The translations under genes and the position numbers were made by a program. From NCBI GenBank assembly GCA_013297655.1, contig JAAFHV010000001.1, positions 19,267-83,266 of the forward strand: a stretch of 64,000 bases of DNA, read 5' to 3'. The DNA is from Myxococcales bacterium (GTDB lineage Bacteria; Myxococcota_A; Polyangia; Polyangiales; Polyangiaceae). Positions 27,230-35,874 of this stretch are shown piece after piece. The notes under the pieces are model-generated. The model was not told the origin of the DNA and did not search any database. It saw only the letters and a program-made list of their open reading frames with translations. The number at the start of each line of letters is the position of its first letter. The stretch's first letter is position 1.

Positions 27230-29305
27230 ATGAAGGCTGGTGTTCGAAACGTAGCGCGGAACCGGGGACGGTGGATTCTCTCGATCGCGCTCGCCGCGGG
27301 GGCGTGCAAAGACCCACCGCAGCCCACCTCCACGGACGCGGGCCCGGTCACTCCTCCCGCGACCAGCTCCGCGAGCGCCGCGCCCTCGAGCGCGTCGTCT
27401 GCTCCGGCCGACGTGACGAGCGGCGCTTCCAGCACGTGGACCGAGGGCCCGTCGGTGATGACGGGAGGCTCCGTCGACGCGGAAGCCCTACGAAAGAAGG
27501 CCCACGCGCGGATCGACAAGGACACCTCTGCGGTGCACCTGCTCGAAGGTGGGACCGCGCGCGAGCTGGGGCAACGCGCCTGCGAGGCGGCGGTACCGAA
27601 GCGCCCCGCCGACACGAAGGTGCTCATCAAGCCGAACATCGGCGGCTTCGAGTGGTTCAAGGACCCCGAGAAGAGCGGCGGCGACGACGGCCTCCACGGG
27701 CGCATCACCGACCCCGAGTTCGTGCGCGGCATCATCCATTGCCTGAAGGCGCGCGGGCACACCAAGATCACGATCGCGGAGGGTTGGGGCGCGACGCACG
27801 CGGATTGGGTGCATCTTGCACGTGCATCCGGCTACGAGGCGATGACACGCGACGAGGGTGTGAAGCTCGTCGCGATGGACGACGACGGCGTGTTCGACGT
27901 GGAGGGCGACACCCCGGGCAAGCCCCTCGCGCTCCGCGGCATGGAGAAGACGCACGTGCCCACGCTGCTCATCCCGAAGGTCCTCGCCGAGCACCTCGAC
28001 GGCGGGCTCTACATCTCCGCGCCCAAGGTGAAGGTGCACCGCTACGGCGTATTTTCAGCGTCGATCAAGGGCATGCAGGGCACCGTGATGATGTCCGACA
28101 AGTCGCCCGCGTTCCGACAAAAGTCGCGCATGCATCGCGAGATCGGGGCCGCCCTCGCCGCAGAGAAGAAGGGTGAGCCGGGCGCACGAAAGACGTACGT
28201 GAAGTCGCTCGAGACGTTCGCCGAGCGCATCGCGGACGTGCTCGAGATCGAAGCGCCGCACGTGGTGCTCGCGGAGGGGGCTCCCGCGATGGGCGGCGAC
28301 GGCTTCGGGCGCCAATGGCCCGCAAAAGAGCGCGTCGCGATCGCGGGCACGAACCCCATTTTGGTCGATCGTGTGGTGGCGCAGTATCTCGGATTTTGGC
28401 ACTCCAAAGCGCTCGCGAAGGAGCTCGAGGGCCACGAGACCTCTCCCCTCCTCACCGTCGCGGCGAAGCGCTTCGGGATCGACATCGAGAGCCCCACCCT
28501 CGCCGGCAACGGCGCCGCGCTCCTCGGCTCTCCGCGCCCGGCCCACCTCCTCGGCATGGCGGGATTCGAGATCCACGAGGGCGGCGGGGTGGAGGTGAAG
28601 CCCCGCGTCGCGAGCGCCGAGCCGAGCCTCCGAAGCGACGACGCCGGCGCGACGGAGCCCGCAAAAAACAAGGACGAAACCATCGTTCACGCGATCCATT
28701 TCGGCGCGAGCGATGCGCCCAAGATCGACGGCGCGATCGACGCTTCGTGGGCGAAGGCGACGAAGGTTCGTTGGGACACGGATTGGTCCGGCAAGAAGAC
28801 CGGCACGTTCACCTCGGCGCGTTTCGGGTGGAGCGAAGGCGCGCTCTACGTGCTGTGGGAGCTCGAGGGCGCGGGCCTCTTCACCGACACCACGCGTCCG
28901 ATCGCGACGGAGCGATCGCGTCTTTACCAGGAAGATTGCGTCGAGCTCTTTCTGACTCCCGATCCTCGGCACACGTCGCGTTACTTCGAGATCGAGGCTG
29001 GGCCTTACGGGCATTGGTTCGACATCGACGTCGACCGCGCCCACAAGCGGGAGGACGTGGCCTGGTCGAGCGGCGTGAAGGTGGGCACGACCCGCGACGC
29101 CGAGAAGAAGACCGCGATCATCGAGACCGCGATGAGCGCCCCCGACGTGACGACCGCGCTCCGAGCGAACGCGAAGCTGCCGGTGGGGCTCTATCGCATG
29201 GAGGGCCGCACCGATCGTAAGTACCTCGCGTACCGCCCCACCCTCACCGCGAAGCCGAATTTCCACGTCCCCGAGGCGTTCGCCACGTTGTCGCTGGACC
29301 CATAG
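27230..29305 (+). CDS. DUF362 domain plus carbohydrate-binding-9-like domain, lipoprotein
   Basis: A 691-residue protein. The start at 27230 follows GGAGGA and yields a basic n-region, a hydrophobic core and a likely lipobox at AAGAC (residue ~25), then a Ser/Ala/Pro linker. Residues ~115-440 form a DUF362 domain (VLIKPNIGGFEW, ITIAEGWGATHADW, ISAPKVKVHRYGVFSASIKG), a family fused elsewhere to ferredoxins; here no CxxCxxC cluster motif is seen. Residues ~485-690 look like a CBM9-type beta sandwich (IDGAIDASWAKATKVRWDTD, FGWSEGALYVLWELEG, YFEIEAGPYGHWFDID). It may act on or bind surface glycans. The macrodomain gene starts 8 nt later. Confidence 0.85.
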   Translation: MKAGVRNVARNRGRWILSIALAAGACKDPPQPTSTDAGPVTPPATSSASAAPSSASSAPADVTSGASSTWTEGPSVMTGGSVDAEALRKKAHARIDKDTSAVHLLEGGTARELGQRACEAAVPKRPADTKVLIKPNIGGFEWFKDPEKSGGDDGLHGRITDPEFVRGIIHCLKARGHTKITIAEGWGATHADWVHLARASGYEAMTRDEGVKLVAMDDDGVFDVEGDTPGKPLALRGMEKTHVPTLLIPKVLAEHLDGGLYISAPKVKVHRYGVFSASIKGMQGTVMMSDKSPAFRQKSRMHREIGAALAAEKKGEPGARKTYVKSLETFAERIADVLEIEAPHVVLAEGAPAMGGDGFGRQWPAKERVAIAGTNPILVDRVVAQYLGFWHSKALAKELEGHETSPLLTVAAKRFGIDIESPTLAGNGAALLGSPRPAHLLGMAGFEIHEGGGVEVKPRVASAEPSLRSDDAGATEPAKNKDETIVHAIHFGASDAPKIDGAIDASWAKATKVRWDTDWSGKKTGTFTSARFGWSEGALYVLWELEGAGLFTDTTRPIATERSRLYQEDCVELFLTPDPRHTSRYFEIEAGPYGHWFDIDVDRAHKREDVAWSSGVKVGTTRDAEKKTAIIETAMSAPDVTTALRANAKLPVGLYRMEGRTDRKYLAYRPTLTAKPNFHVPEAFATLSLDP

Positions 29306-29313
29306 ACGGAGCG

Positions 29314-29850
29314 ATGGACGCGCCCTCGAACGACGTGAAGCTGCACTTGGTCGACCAGGATCGGGCGGTCGTCGCGGCCTGGCGCGTGCACTTTGCACCT
29401 TTTCCGGAGGTCACGATCGCGGAAGGCGATCTCCTCGCCGTGGCGCGCCACGCGGTGGTCTCGCCGGCGAACGGCTATGGCTTCATGGATGGCGGGATCG
29501 ATCGAGCGTACGCCGCATTTTTCGGTCCGAGGCTCGAGGCTTTGGTCGTCGACATGACGCGCCTTCGTCCCGAGGGCCACCTCCCGGTCGGCGCCGCCGA
29601 GCTCGTACCTACCGGCCACGCGCGCATCCCGTATCTCATCGTCGCGCCGACGGTGCTCCTCCCCGAGCACGTCCCCGCGCTCAACGCACAGAGAGCCCTT
29701 CGCGCCGTCCTCCGCGTCGCCTCACGATCCCCCCACCTCGTCCCCGAAGTGTATTGCCCTGGGCTCGCCACCGGCGTCGGAGCGGTCAGCCCCGACGAAG
29801 CCGCCCACCACATGGCCGCCGCGTACGCCGCGTGGAGAATTCCCCGTTAG
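29314..29850 (+). CDS. Macrodomain (ADP-ribose-binding) protein
   Basis: A 178-residue cytoplasmic protein made almost entirely of one macrodomain. The signature VVSPANGYGFMDGGIDRAY (residues 48-66) has the Asn53 and GGID loop used for ADP-ribose binding or hydrolysis; the C-terminal half keeps PGLATGVGAVSPDEAA, the second phosphate-binding loop. It starts 8 nt after the DUF362 gene, so it is likely co-transcribed with it although that product is exported. It may remove or read ADP-ribosylation; together with the PARG-like enzyme at 6373-7221 the window holds two ADP-ribose modules. Confidence 0.9.
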   Translation: MDAPSNDVKLHLVDQDRAVVAAWRVHFAPFPEVTIAEGDLLAVARHAVVSPANGYGFMDGGIDRAYAAFFGPRLEALVVDMTRLRPEGHLPVGAAELVPTGHARIPYLIVAPTVLLPEHVPALNAQRALRAVLRVASRSPHLVPEVYCPGLATGVGAVSPDEAAHHMAAAYAAWRIPR

Positions 29851-29924
29851 TCCGTGCGCGAGCTTCGGCCGCGCGGCGGGATGGAGGCAACGTACCTGAC
29901 GAGAGAGGCGCGGAGGTTGAAACC

Positions 29925-30167
29925 ATGCGCACCGTTCTTCTCGTTCCTGCCGTTGCCGTACTCCTTCTCGCCGGCTGCAGTGCCCCTGACGAGCCCGCCC
30001 CATTCGAGACAGCGGCTGGTGCGTCCAGGCCACCGTCCAACTTCCTCGCAGCGTCGACGGACGCGGAAACCTGCTCTGCAAATGATTCGCTGCACTCTCC
30101 CGCTGCTCGTCGCGTTGGCGCTCTTGGGCTGCGCGCCCGTCGTACCGGCGAAGTCCGTACCGTGTGA
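29925..30167 (+). CDS. Small lipoprotein
   Basis: An 80-residue ORF. The start ATG follows GGAGG by 8 nt. MRTVLLVPAVAVLLLAGCSA is a textbook lipoprotein signal with Cys18. The mature part (PDEPAPFETAAGASRPPSNF) is a short flexible tail. The last ~25 codons overlap the start of the next lipoprotein gene in another frame and look non-native, so the true product may have been longer or shorter before an indel. No function is assignable. Confidence 0.6.
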   Translation: MRTVLLVPAVAVLLLAGCSAPDEPAPFETAAGASRPPSNFLAASTDAETCSANDSLHSPAARRVGALGLRARRTGEVRTV

Positions 30168-31101
30168 GCGCGCCGTTCCCGCGAGGAAAGGGGCGCAGTA
30201 CGCGATCGGACCGGGCGAGTCGGACTGGCTCGTTCGGCCTCCGCCGCCACCACCCTTCCTCGTCGACGGGAAAGCCTTTCGCGCGGAGCTACCCGTCAGC
30301 GTTCAGGAAGATACGCGCGACGACGTCGTCACGTTCGTCCTCGGCGAGGATACGCGGTTCGGCCCGCCGCGAGAGGCCTCGAAGACCCCTGCCGACATCG
30401 CCACCGATGCGCTCGACTTCGTGCGCGACCACTCCAAATCTCTCGCCCTCCCTCCCCTCACCACGTTCGCCGCCGATGCTCCCGATCCCGCCCATCCGAA
30501 GCAAATCGTGTGGCGCGGAGAGGCGACACCGAACGCCGACTCTCCTTGCGCAAAAGTCCAAATTCGGCTCGAGTTTCTTACGACACGAACCAGCGGACAC
30601 CCAACCGTCGTCCGGCGAAAGTGCGTCCCCGGCGCCGGGGACGGACCTCGCTTCGTGGGGCGGTACGTTGCCTTGCACCGGCAGAATGGGCAGAGTGCTC
30701 TTCTTCTGCCACGGCAGCGCCATCGTGCGCGGCGAAAGCACCTTCGTCGATTGGTATCGCGACGTCTACGCCGGCACTCCGGACAACCCCGGACAGCGGC
30801 CTCGATTCCTCTTTACCCTGCCCCCTCGCGACACCCTGCCCCCTCGCGACGTCGAGGCCGCGATGCTCGACGCGATCGACGCCGCTCGCATTCTCCGCAG
30901 TGGCCCCATCCTCAACTACATGCCGCCGCTCGTCGCGCCGGTGCCAAACACGGGCGCTACGCGTTCTGCGTGGCCTACGTGCCGGAGGTCGGGAACACCT
31001 CCACGCTCGGCATTACCAACTTCGAGGAGCGCGGCGCGGCCACGCTCCCGATCGTGCACATTCGGGAGTGGCTCGGCTCGTATGGGTCGGGGCCGGATTG
31101 A
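30082..31101 (+). pseudogene. Lipoprotein gene with two compensating frameshifts
   Basis: The gene begins MIRCTLPLLVALALLGC (lipobox Cys17) and reads well to about 30687. From there to about 30952 the plausible protein is in the +2-offset frame (GRVLFFCHGSAIVRGESTF, VDWYRDVYAGTPDN), while the original frame turns into Arg/His/Ser-rich nonsense. After 30955 the original frame is plausible again (RYAFCVAYVPEVGN) to its stop. One extra G in the GGG at 30688-30690 and one missing G in the GGG at 30952-30954 would restore a single ~340-residue exported protein. No ribosome site is evident at the ATG. The function is unknown. Either a decaying gene or two homopolymer sequencing errors. Confidence 0.65.
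30815..30850 (+). repeat. Perfect 18-bp tandem duplication
   Basis: ACCCTGCCCCCTCGCGAC occurs twice head to tail, encoding TLPPRD twice in the corrected frame of the frameshifted lipoprotein. Because the unit is 18 bp it keeps frame. Confidence 0.9.
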
Positions 31102-31149
31102 GCGCGAACGAACGCGAGTGAAGCGGCAATCCCTACGCCCCAACGCCCC

Positions 31150-32244
31150 TCAACACGAGCAGCCGTAGGTGCGCACCTCGAGGCGACGGACCTCGGTGTC
31201 CTTGCTGCCGACGTGGCTCTCCGGAAACACGAGCTCGACGCCCTCTTCTCCTGCCACGACGCCCTGAAGCTCACCCGTGAACCCGTCGAGCACACGCACC
31301 ACCTCGAGGCCGTGGTCGGTCTCGCGGAACAACACAGAGAGCTCGGCGCCGAAGTCGCCGCAGCCGGCCCCGGTGCCCGCCGCGACGAACACGTAGCGCG
31401 CGCCGTCGAGCGTGGTCGTCGTCACGCGTGGGCTCGCCTCGGCGTGCTGCTCCCAACGCGCCGCCGTCTCCGTCGACTCGGTTTCGCGAGCAAATTCGAG
31501 GTATTCCGTGGCGTGCTGGGCGTACTCGGGCATCGCGCGGAGCGCCGTGAGGGCGCTCGCGGAGGTCGTGTCGTCGGCGGTCGTGATCGCCGCGCTGGTC
31601 GGCATCGCGCGGGTCGTCGCGAACGTCGCGTCCTTGCACGCGCCGATCGGGCGGAGCGTCGCGGCGAGCACCACGCTGCCGTCGACCATGTCCCACGCCT
31701 CGTCGGCGAGCTCGTCGCGGGAGGGCGCCGCGATGGGCTTGTCGTTCTCGTCGCGGCCCTCGCCGGCCCAGCGCGTCGTGGCCTCACCGTCCGGGCTCAC
31801 GCGGCCCACGAACGCGAGGCCATCGACGATCGCCTCGCATACCGCGCCGGTCGCGTTTCGGAGCCGAACGCGGCTGCCGATCGCGCCGACATGCGCCTTC
31901 GCGGCGTGGTCCAAATCGACCGCGCGCTTCACGGCATAGATGCCCTCGTCCTTCGCGCTGACGACCTCGGGTTTGCCGAGGGCGAGGGCCAGGTTCGGCG
32001 CTTCGTCGAGCACGAGGTACGGACGGCCCCCGGTGTGGAACACGAGCGCGCTCTCGAGCGGAGCCTTCGCCACCTCGGACTCCACCGGCGCCTCGTCGAC
32101 CGCGAACGCAGGCGCTTCGAGCGTGACGACAGGATCGCTCTCGTGGACGTCTTCACGCGACGCTCCGAGGTCGTCGGCCATCGGCGACGAGCACGCCACA
32201 CCGAGCACCGCGAGCACGAGACCGAACGAGAATCGCGTTTTCAT
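31150..32244 (-). CDS. Lipoprotein of unknown function
   Basis: A 364-residue protein. The start at 32244 gives MKTRFSFGLVLAVLGVAC with lipobox Cys18, then an acidic linker (DDLGASREDVHESDP). Two mixed alpha/beta regions follow (GRPYLVLDEAPNLALALGKP; GARYVFVAAGTGAGCGDFGA), ending in a short Cys-containing tail YGCSC. No family is recognised. It is divergent from the DUF2071 gene over 177 nt and convergent with the frameshifted lipoprotein. Confidence 0.75.
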   Translation of the reverse strand: MKTRFSFGLVLAVLGVACSSPMADDLGASREDVHESDPVVTLEAPAFAVDEAPVESEVAKAPLESALVFHTGGRPYLVLDEAPNLALALGKPEVVSAKDEGIYAVKRAVDLDHAAKAHVGAIGSRVRLRNATGAVCEAIVDGLAFVGRVSPDGEATTRWAGEGRDENDKPIAAPSRDELADEAWDMVDGSVVLAATLRPIGACKDATFATTRAMPTSAAITTADDTTSASALTALRAMPEYAQHATEYLEFARETESTETAARWEQHAEASPRVTTTTLDGARYVFVAAGTGAGCGDFGAELSVLFRETDHGLEVVRVLDGFTGELQGVVAGEEGVELVFPESHVGSKDTEVRRLEVRTYGCSC

Positions 32245-32421
32245 GGGAGACGTCCTTCGCAAACGGCAGGCCATCCACAAAAGTACATGGTTTCGCGCAG
32301 TTCCACACGACCGAATTCCACGAGCGTGGGCGCCGTGGCACAGCCGCCGTATCTGGCCACACACACGGCGCCGCGCCGCTCTTTTGGGTGAACGTGGCGC
32401 GCGTACTACAGTCCACGTTGC

Positions 32422-33474
32422 ATGAGGCTGACTGATCGTGTGCTGGCGTTCTCGCCCGTGCTCGCCGTAGCCGGCGCGATCGGACTTTCGCTCGTGAGCC
32501 ATCCGCCGCCTTTGGTGCTCGTGCTCGTGACGGCTCTCCTCTTCGTCGCGCTCTTCGTGGTCGCGGAGCGGCGTCTGCGCGAGGTGATGCCGACGGAGAA
32601 ACACGGGCGCATGGCGCGCTGGCGTCACCCGTCGCGGAACCCGCTCGCGCGGATCATCGATGGTGTCGCCTCGTCGCGCGTCATCTCGGCCTGGCTCGAG
32701 CCGCTCCCGATCGTGACGATGGTGAGCGACATCGAGGACGTCGTGTACGTGAATTACCTCGTGCCCGCGGAGCGCCTCGTGCCCTATTTGCCGTGGGGTC
32801 TCGAGCTCTCGTGCGTCGGCCCGGACGGGAAGTACGCGCTTTTTTCGTTCCTCACCTACCGCCACGGAAACTTCGGGTTTCGCCTCCTCGGGCCCCTCCG
32901 CAAGCTCATGCCTTCGCCGCTGCAGACGAACTGGCGCATTCACGTGAAGGATCCACGCACCCAGGTCGAAGGCATCTATTTCGTCTCGAACGCGATCGAC
33001 GCGACGGCGCCCGCGCTCGGGGCGCGTCTGTTCACGGAGGGCATGCCGATGCACGTCTTCGGGCGAACCACGTTCGTGCGCGACCCCACGACGGGCCGTG
33101 TGGTCTTCGAGCTCAGCGCGGGCGACGGCTCTGCCCCCGACGCCAAAGGCTCGCTCATGCCGTGCGACACGCCGGTGCTCGACGACCAGTGGCGCGCATG
33201 TTTCGACTCGTTCCAAGGCTTTTTGGAGTACGCGGTGCCGCAGAACCGCGCGATGTCAGGGCAAGCTTGGCACCGCCGCGTGACCCGTCACGAGATCGAC
33301 TTGCCGATCGATCTCTCCAAGTGCGAGCCGCTCACCGGCATGGTGGAGTCGAGCGTGGTCGAGGCGATCGTGGGCAACGCGAAGCCGGTGTGCTTTCGGG
33401 TCGCGCGCCTTCATTTTACCTTCTCGGAAGAGCTCCACGACGCGGTCGACGACGTCGAAGACGTGCGCTCGTGA
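32422..33474 (+). CDS. DUF2071-family protein with N-terminal membrane helices
   Basis: A 350-residue protein. Two hydrophobic helices (about 8-50: SPVLAVAGAIGLSLVSH, LVLVLVTALLFVALFVVAE) anchor a cytoplasmic or periplasmic DUF2071 domain. That domain is recognised by VVYVNYLVPAERLVPYLPWG and LLGPLRKLMPSP; DUF2071 adopts an acetoacetate-decarboxylase-like barrel of unknown reaction. The membrane anchor is not part of the standard family. It may be transcribed towards the CDP-alcohol phosphatidyltransferase 480 nt on, which would fit a lipid-related role, but the gap argues against one operon. Confidence 0.8.
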   Translation: MRLTDRVLAFSPVLAVAGAIGLSLVSHPPPLVLVLVTALLFVALFVVAERRLREVMPTEKHGRMARWRHPSRNPLARIIDGVASSRVISAWLEPLPIVTMVSDIEDVVYVNYLVPAERLVPYLPWGLELSCVGPDGKYALFSFLTYRHGNFGFRLLGPLRKLMPSPLQTNWRIHVKDPRTQVEGIYFVSNAIDATAPALGARLFTEGMPMHVFGRTTFVRDPTTGRVVFELSAGDGSAPDAKGSLMPCDTPVLDDQWRACFDSFQGFLEYAVPQNRAMSGQAWHRRVTRHEIDLPIDLSKCEPLTGMVESSVVEAIVGNAKPVCFRVARLHFTFSEELHDAVDDVEDVRS

Positions 33475-33491
33475 CGCGGCGGTGAGCGGGC

Positions 33492-33718
33492 ATGCTCGTG
33501 ACGTTCGTCGCGATCGCGAGCGTCCTCGGGTGCACGTCGCGGCCCCACGGCGCGGGCGGGCGCGAGCCCACCACCGACGCGAGCCCACCACCGACGCGAG
33601 CTCACCACTGGCGCGCGCATCCGACCCGGCTTCCGGTAGACCTCCGCGACCACCGCGAGCGATTCGGGTCGCCGACGACCGCGTGGTCGTCCGCGAAAGG
33701 CCGTGCCCCGCTGCGTAA
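33492..33718 (+). pseudogene. Small lipoprotein frameshifted by a 17-bp tandem duplication
   Basis: The ORF starts MLVTFVAIASVLGC (lipobox Cys14) and runs into a 17-bp repeat at 33562. After the repeat the starting frame gives improbable sequence, whereas the frame offset by 17 nt (equivalent to +2) continues as ASDPASGRPPRPPRAIRVAD and stops at 33718. Removing one repeat copy fuses the two parts into a ~70-residue lipoprotein. The remaining 230 nt before the next gene holds no further gene and becomes AT-richer near 33880-33945, probably the promoter of the phosphatidyltransferase. Confidence 0.5.
33562..33612 (+). repeat. 17-bp tandem repeat (2 exact copies plus 1 degenerate)
   Basis: GCGAGCCCACCACCGAC at 33562-33578 and 33579-33595, then a copy with 3 changes at 33596-33612. 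The 17-bp unit is not a multiple of three, so each gain or loss switches the reading frame of the lipoprotein ORF. Confidence 0.9.
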
Positions 33719-33950
33719 TCACCGAGGCGGTCGACTACGCCAAAAACTCGAACGACGAAAACCGGAAAAACCCGAGAGCGTGCGTTCACCTACGCCCCCG
33801 ACCGCGAACCGGCACGCGCCGCGCGCGGCGATTTTCAGCGTGCGAGGCGCGTCCACGCATTCGCACGTACACAAAGGTGGGATGATTGACGATTTCGAAA
33901 TATCCACTTCACGGCGGAAGCGAGAGCGCGACTCGAATGTCAGACTCACC

Positions 33951-34955
33951 ATGATGGCCGACCTCAAGTACAGCGTCGAGGACAGATCCCTACTCCTGCC
34001 TTGGTACAAAAAGCGGGTCGTCGATCCCATCGTGGCGCGCCTGCCGCGGAGCCTGCACCCGAACACGATCACGCACGTGGGCCACCTCTTGAACCTCGTG
34101 GGTCTCGTCGCGGTGCTCGTGAGCCACCCTGCCCACGGCGGACTCGTCTACCTCGTGCCGGCGATCACGCTCCACCTCTACAACTTCTGTGACAACGCCG
34201 ACGGCGCCCACGCGCGGCGCACCGGCCAAAGCTCGCCCTTGGGTGAGCTCTTGGATCACGGGCTCGATCTGCTCAACGTGGCGTACATCGCGACGCTCTC
34301 CGCGTTCTCGCTCGGGGCCACGCCGCTCGGCACGGTCGCGATGGTCACCTGCATCACCGGCGCGGCCGCCGCTGTGTACTGGGAACAAGCCGAAACGGGC
34401 GTGTTCCAGCTCGGGCTCTTGAACCAAGTCGAGGCCACGTTCGTTCTCGCGGGTGTGCTCGTGGTGGACGCGATCGTGGGGCCCGAGCGGCTCGGCGCGC
34501 TCCACGCCGGGCCCGTCACGCTTCGCGACGCGATCACGTTCGTCGCGAGCGCAGGCTCGGCCACGGCGATGCTCCAGAGCGCCTACCGCGTGGGAAAAAA
34601 GCGAGGCGCTGTGTTGCCGTTCGTCACGATTTCCCTCTTCGGAGTCGCGGTGATGGCCTCGGTTTGGTCGCATACCCTCGCGTGGCAAGAAGCGACGATG
34701 ATCTCCGGGATGGGCTACGTGTTCCTCGGCGTGCGAAACCTCACCTTGCGCATGCGCGGACGAAAGCCGCTCGTCGAGTCGGGCGTGCTCGTGTTCGCGG
34801 TCGTGCTCCTCGGCGCCTCGATCGCGATGCACCTCGGGGTCGACACCCGTATTTTCGCGCGCGGAGCAGCCGCCCTCGGCACGTTGACTCTCGGTGTCCT
34901 ATCGCTTCACCACGCCCGCGTTGGCCTTCGCGAGGCGACGAAGCTCGCGCCCTGA
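33951..34955 (+). CDS. CDP-alcohol phosphatidyltransferase-family membrane enzyme
   Basis: A 334-residue polytopic protein. The complete family signature D-xx-DG-xx-AR-x8-G-xxx-D-xxx-D is present from Asp81 (DNADGAHARR) to Gly98, Asp102 and Asp106 (GELLDHGLD), so metal-dependent transfer of a phospho-alcohol from a CDP-alcohol is expected. About eight to ten hydrophobic helices surround it. The substrate is not decidable; the length and the WYKKRVVDPIVARLP N-terminus recall cholinephosphotransferase/ethanolamine-type enzymes. The start is at MMADLKYS; an in-frame ATG at 33882 is possible but gives a basic, non-conserved extension. Confidence 0.88.
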   Translation: MMADLKYSVEDRSLLLPWYKKRVVDPIVARLPRSLHPNTITHVGHLLNLVGLVAVLVSHPAHGGLVYLVPAITLHLYNFCDNADGAHARRTGQSSPLGELLDHGLDLLNVAYIATLSAFSLGATPLGTVAMVTCITGAAAAVYWEQAETGVFQLGLLNQVEATFVLAGVLVVDAIVGPERLGALHAGPVTLRDAITFVASAGSATAMLQSAYRVGKKRGAVLPFVTISLFGVAVMASVWSHTLAWQEATMISGMGYVFLGVRNLTLRMRGRKPLVESGVLVFAVVLLGASIAMHLGVDTRIFARGAAALGTLTLGVLSLHHARVGLREATKLAP

Positions 34956-34992
34956 GGCCGCGCGACCAGCGAGCCGTGCATTCTACACGTTC

Positions 34993-35670
34993 TCAGCGCG
35001 CCGCGGTGGAGCGCGCCGCGGAGGCAGTGACGATGCACTCTGGCGGCCTGCCCTCCATCTCGGCAAAGCTGTGCATCGCGAGAATGGCGAGGGCTTGCTC
35101 GGTGGGGAGCGGCGCTTTTGGCGCGCGATGAAAGGCGATCTGCGCGCCGGTGTTGTCCGAGAACACGACCACCGCGCCATTCTCCAGGAGCGCGACCTCC
35201 CGCGCGGGGGCGCGATGGCCGAGCACGTCCACCGTGTCGGTCTTTAGCTCGAGCCCGCGCCCGCTCGGGTACACGAGCTTGGCCGAGGTGCAGCCGTCGC
35301 CGACCACGAGGGTCGCGCTCTCTCCCGTGGCGCGCTCCATCATCGTGCACTCGAGGGGCCGCAGGCCGCGTCCGTCCGCGCCGTCGTGGGGACCGCGGCA
35401 GAGCCCTTTCCAATTTTGGTAGTCGATGTCGAACGCGGTGCTCTGCCGCGCGTTGCCGAGGCCGGAGGTGGAGACCTCGGAGAACCGAACCTCGCCGCCA
35501 GGGCCTCGCAACGTGCACGTACCGCGGGTGCATAACTGGAGGCTCTCGACGGCGAAGACCTCGCGTGTCTCGACGGCGGCAAATTCCCGACCGGGGGCAT
35601 GTGTCCAGGTAGCGCAGCCACCGAGGGCGCCGGTGACGAGGAGGGCGAAGCAGGCGGGAGCGACTCTCAT
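34993..35670 (-). CDS. Lipoprotein of unknown function
   Basis: A 225-residue protein with signal MRVAPACFALLVTGALGGC (lipobox Cys19). The mature domain alternates beta strands and polar loops (VFAVESLQLCTRGTCTLRGP, TDTVDVLGHRAPAREVALLE) and has a Cys-containing centre (LCRGPHDGADGRG). No family is recognised. Its end is 37 nt from the phosphatidyltransferase stop (convergent), and its start is divergent from the alpha/beta hydrolase operon. Confidence 0.75.
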   Translation of the reverse strand: MRVAPACFALLVTGALGGCATWTHAPGREFAAVETREVFAVESLQLCTRGTCTLRGPGGEVRFSEVSTSGLGNARQSTAFDIDYQNWKGLCRGPHDGADGRGLRPLECTMMERATGESATLVVGDGCTSAKLVYPSGRGLELKTDTVDVLGHRAPAREVALLENGAVVVFSDNTGAQIAFHRAPKAPLPTEQALAILAMHSFAEMEGRPPECIVTASAARSTAAR

Positions 35671-35874
35671 GCGCGCGCCGTTTGCAAAGCGCGAGCCCGC
35701 GCAACGAAGCCGACAAACCCCGAAGAGGCATCACGCGGACGTGAAGAAGGGCACCCGGAGCGCCAAGCCCAGCGTTCACGGTCTCCTATTCCTCTTTGGA
35801 TTCAACACGATATCGCGGCGCGTCAACGTATCGTTCGTTTGCCCCGCAGCAGAGGCGCGCTAGGGTCATCGGCG

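Noticed and set aside
28055..29398. A 447-codon minus-strand frame opposite the DUF362-CBM9 and macrodomain genes
   Set aside because: Both plus-strand genes have recognisable domains; the antisense frame does not.
30815..33612. CRISPR-like repeats
   Set aside because: The 18-bp and 17-bp units are direct tandem copies without spacers and lie in or next to coding frames.
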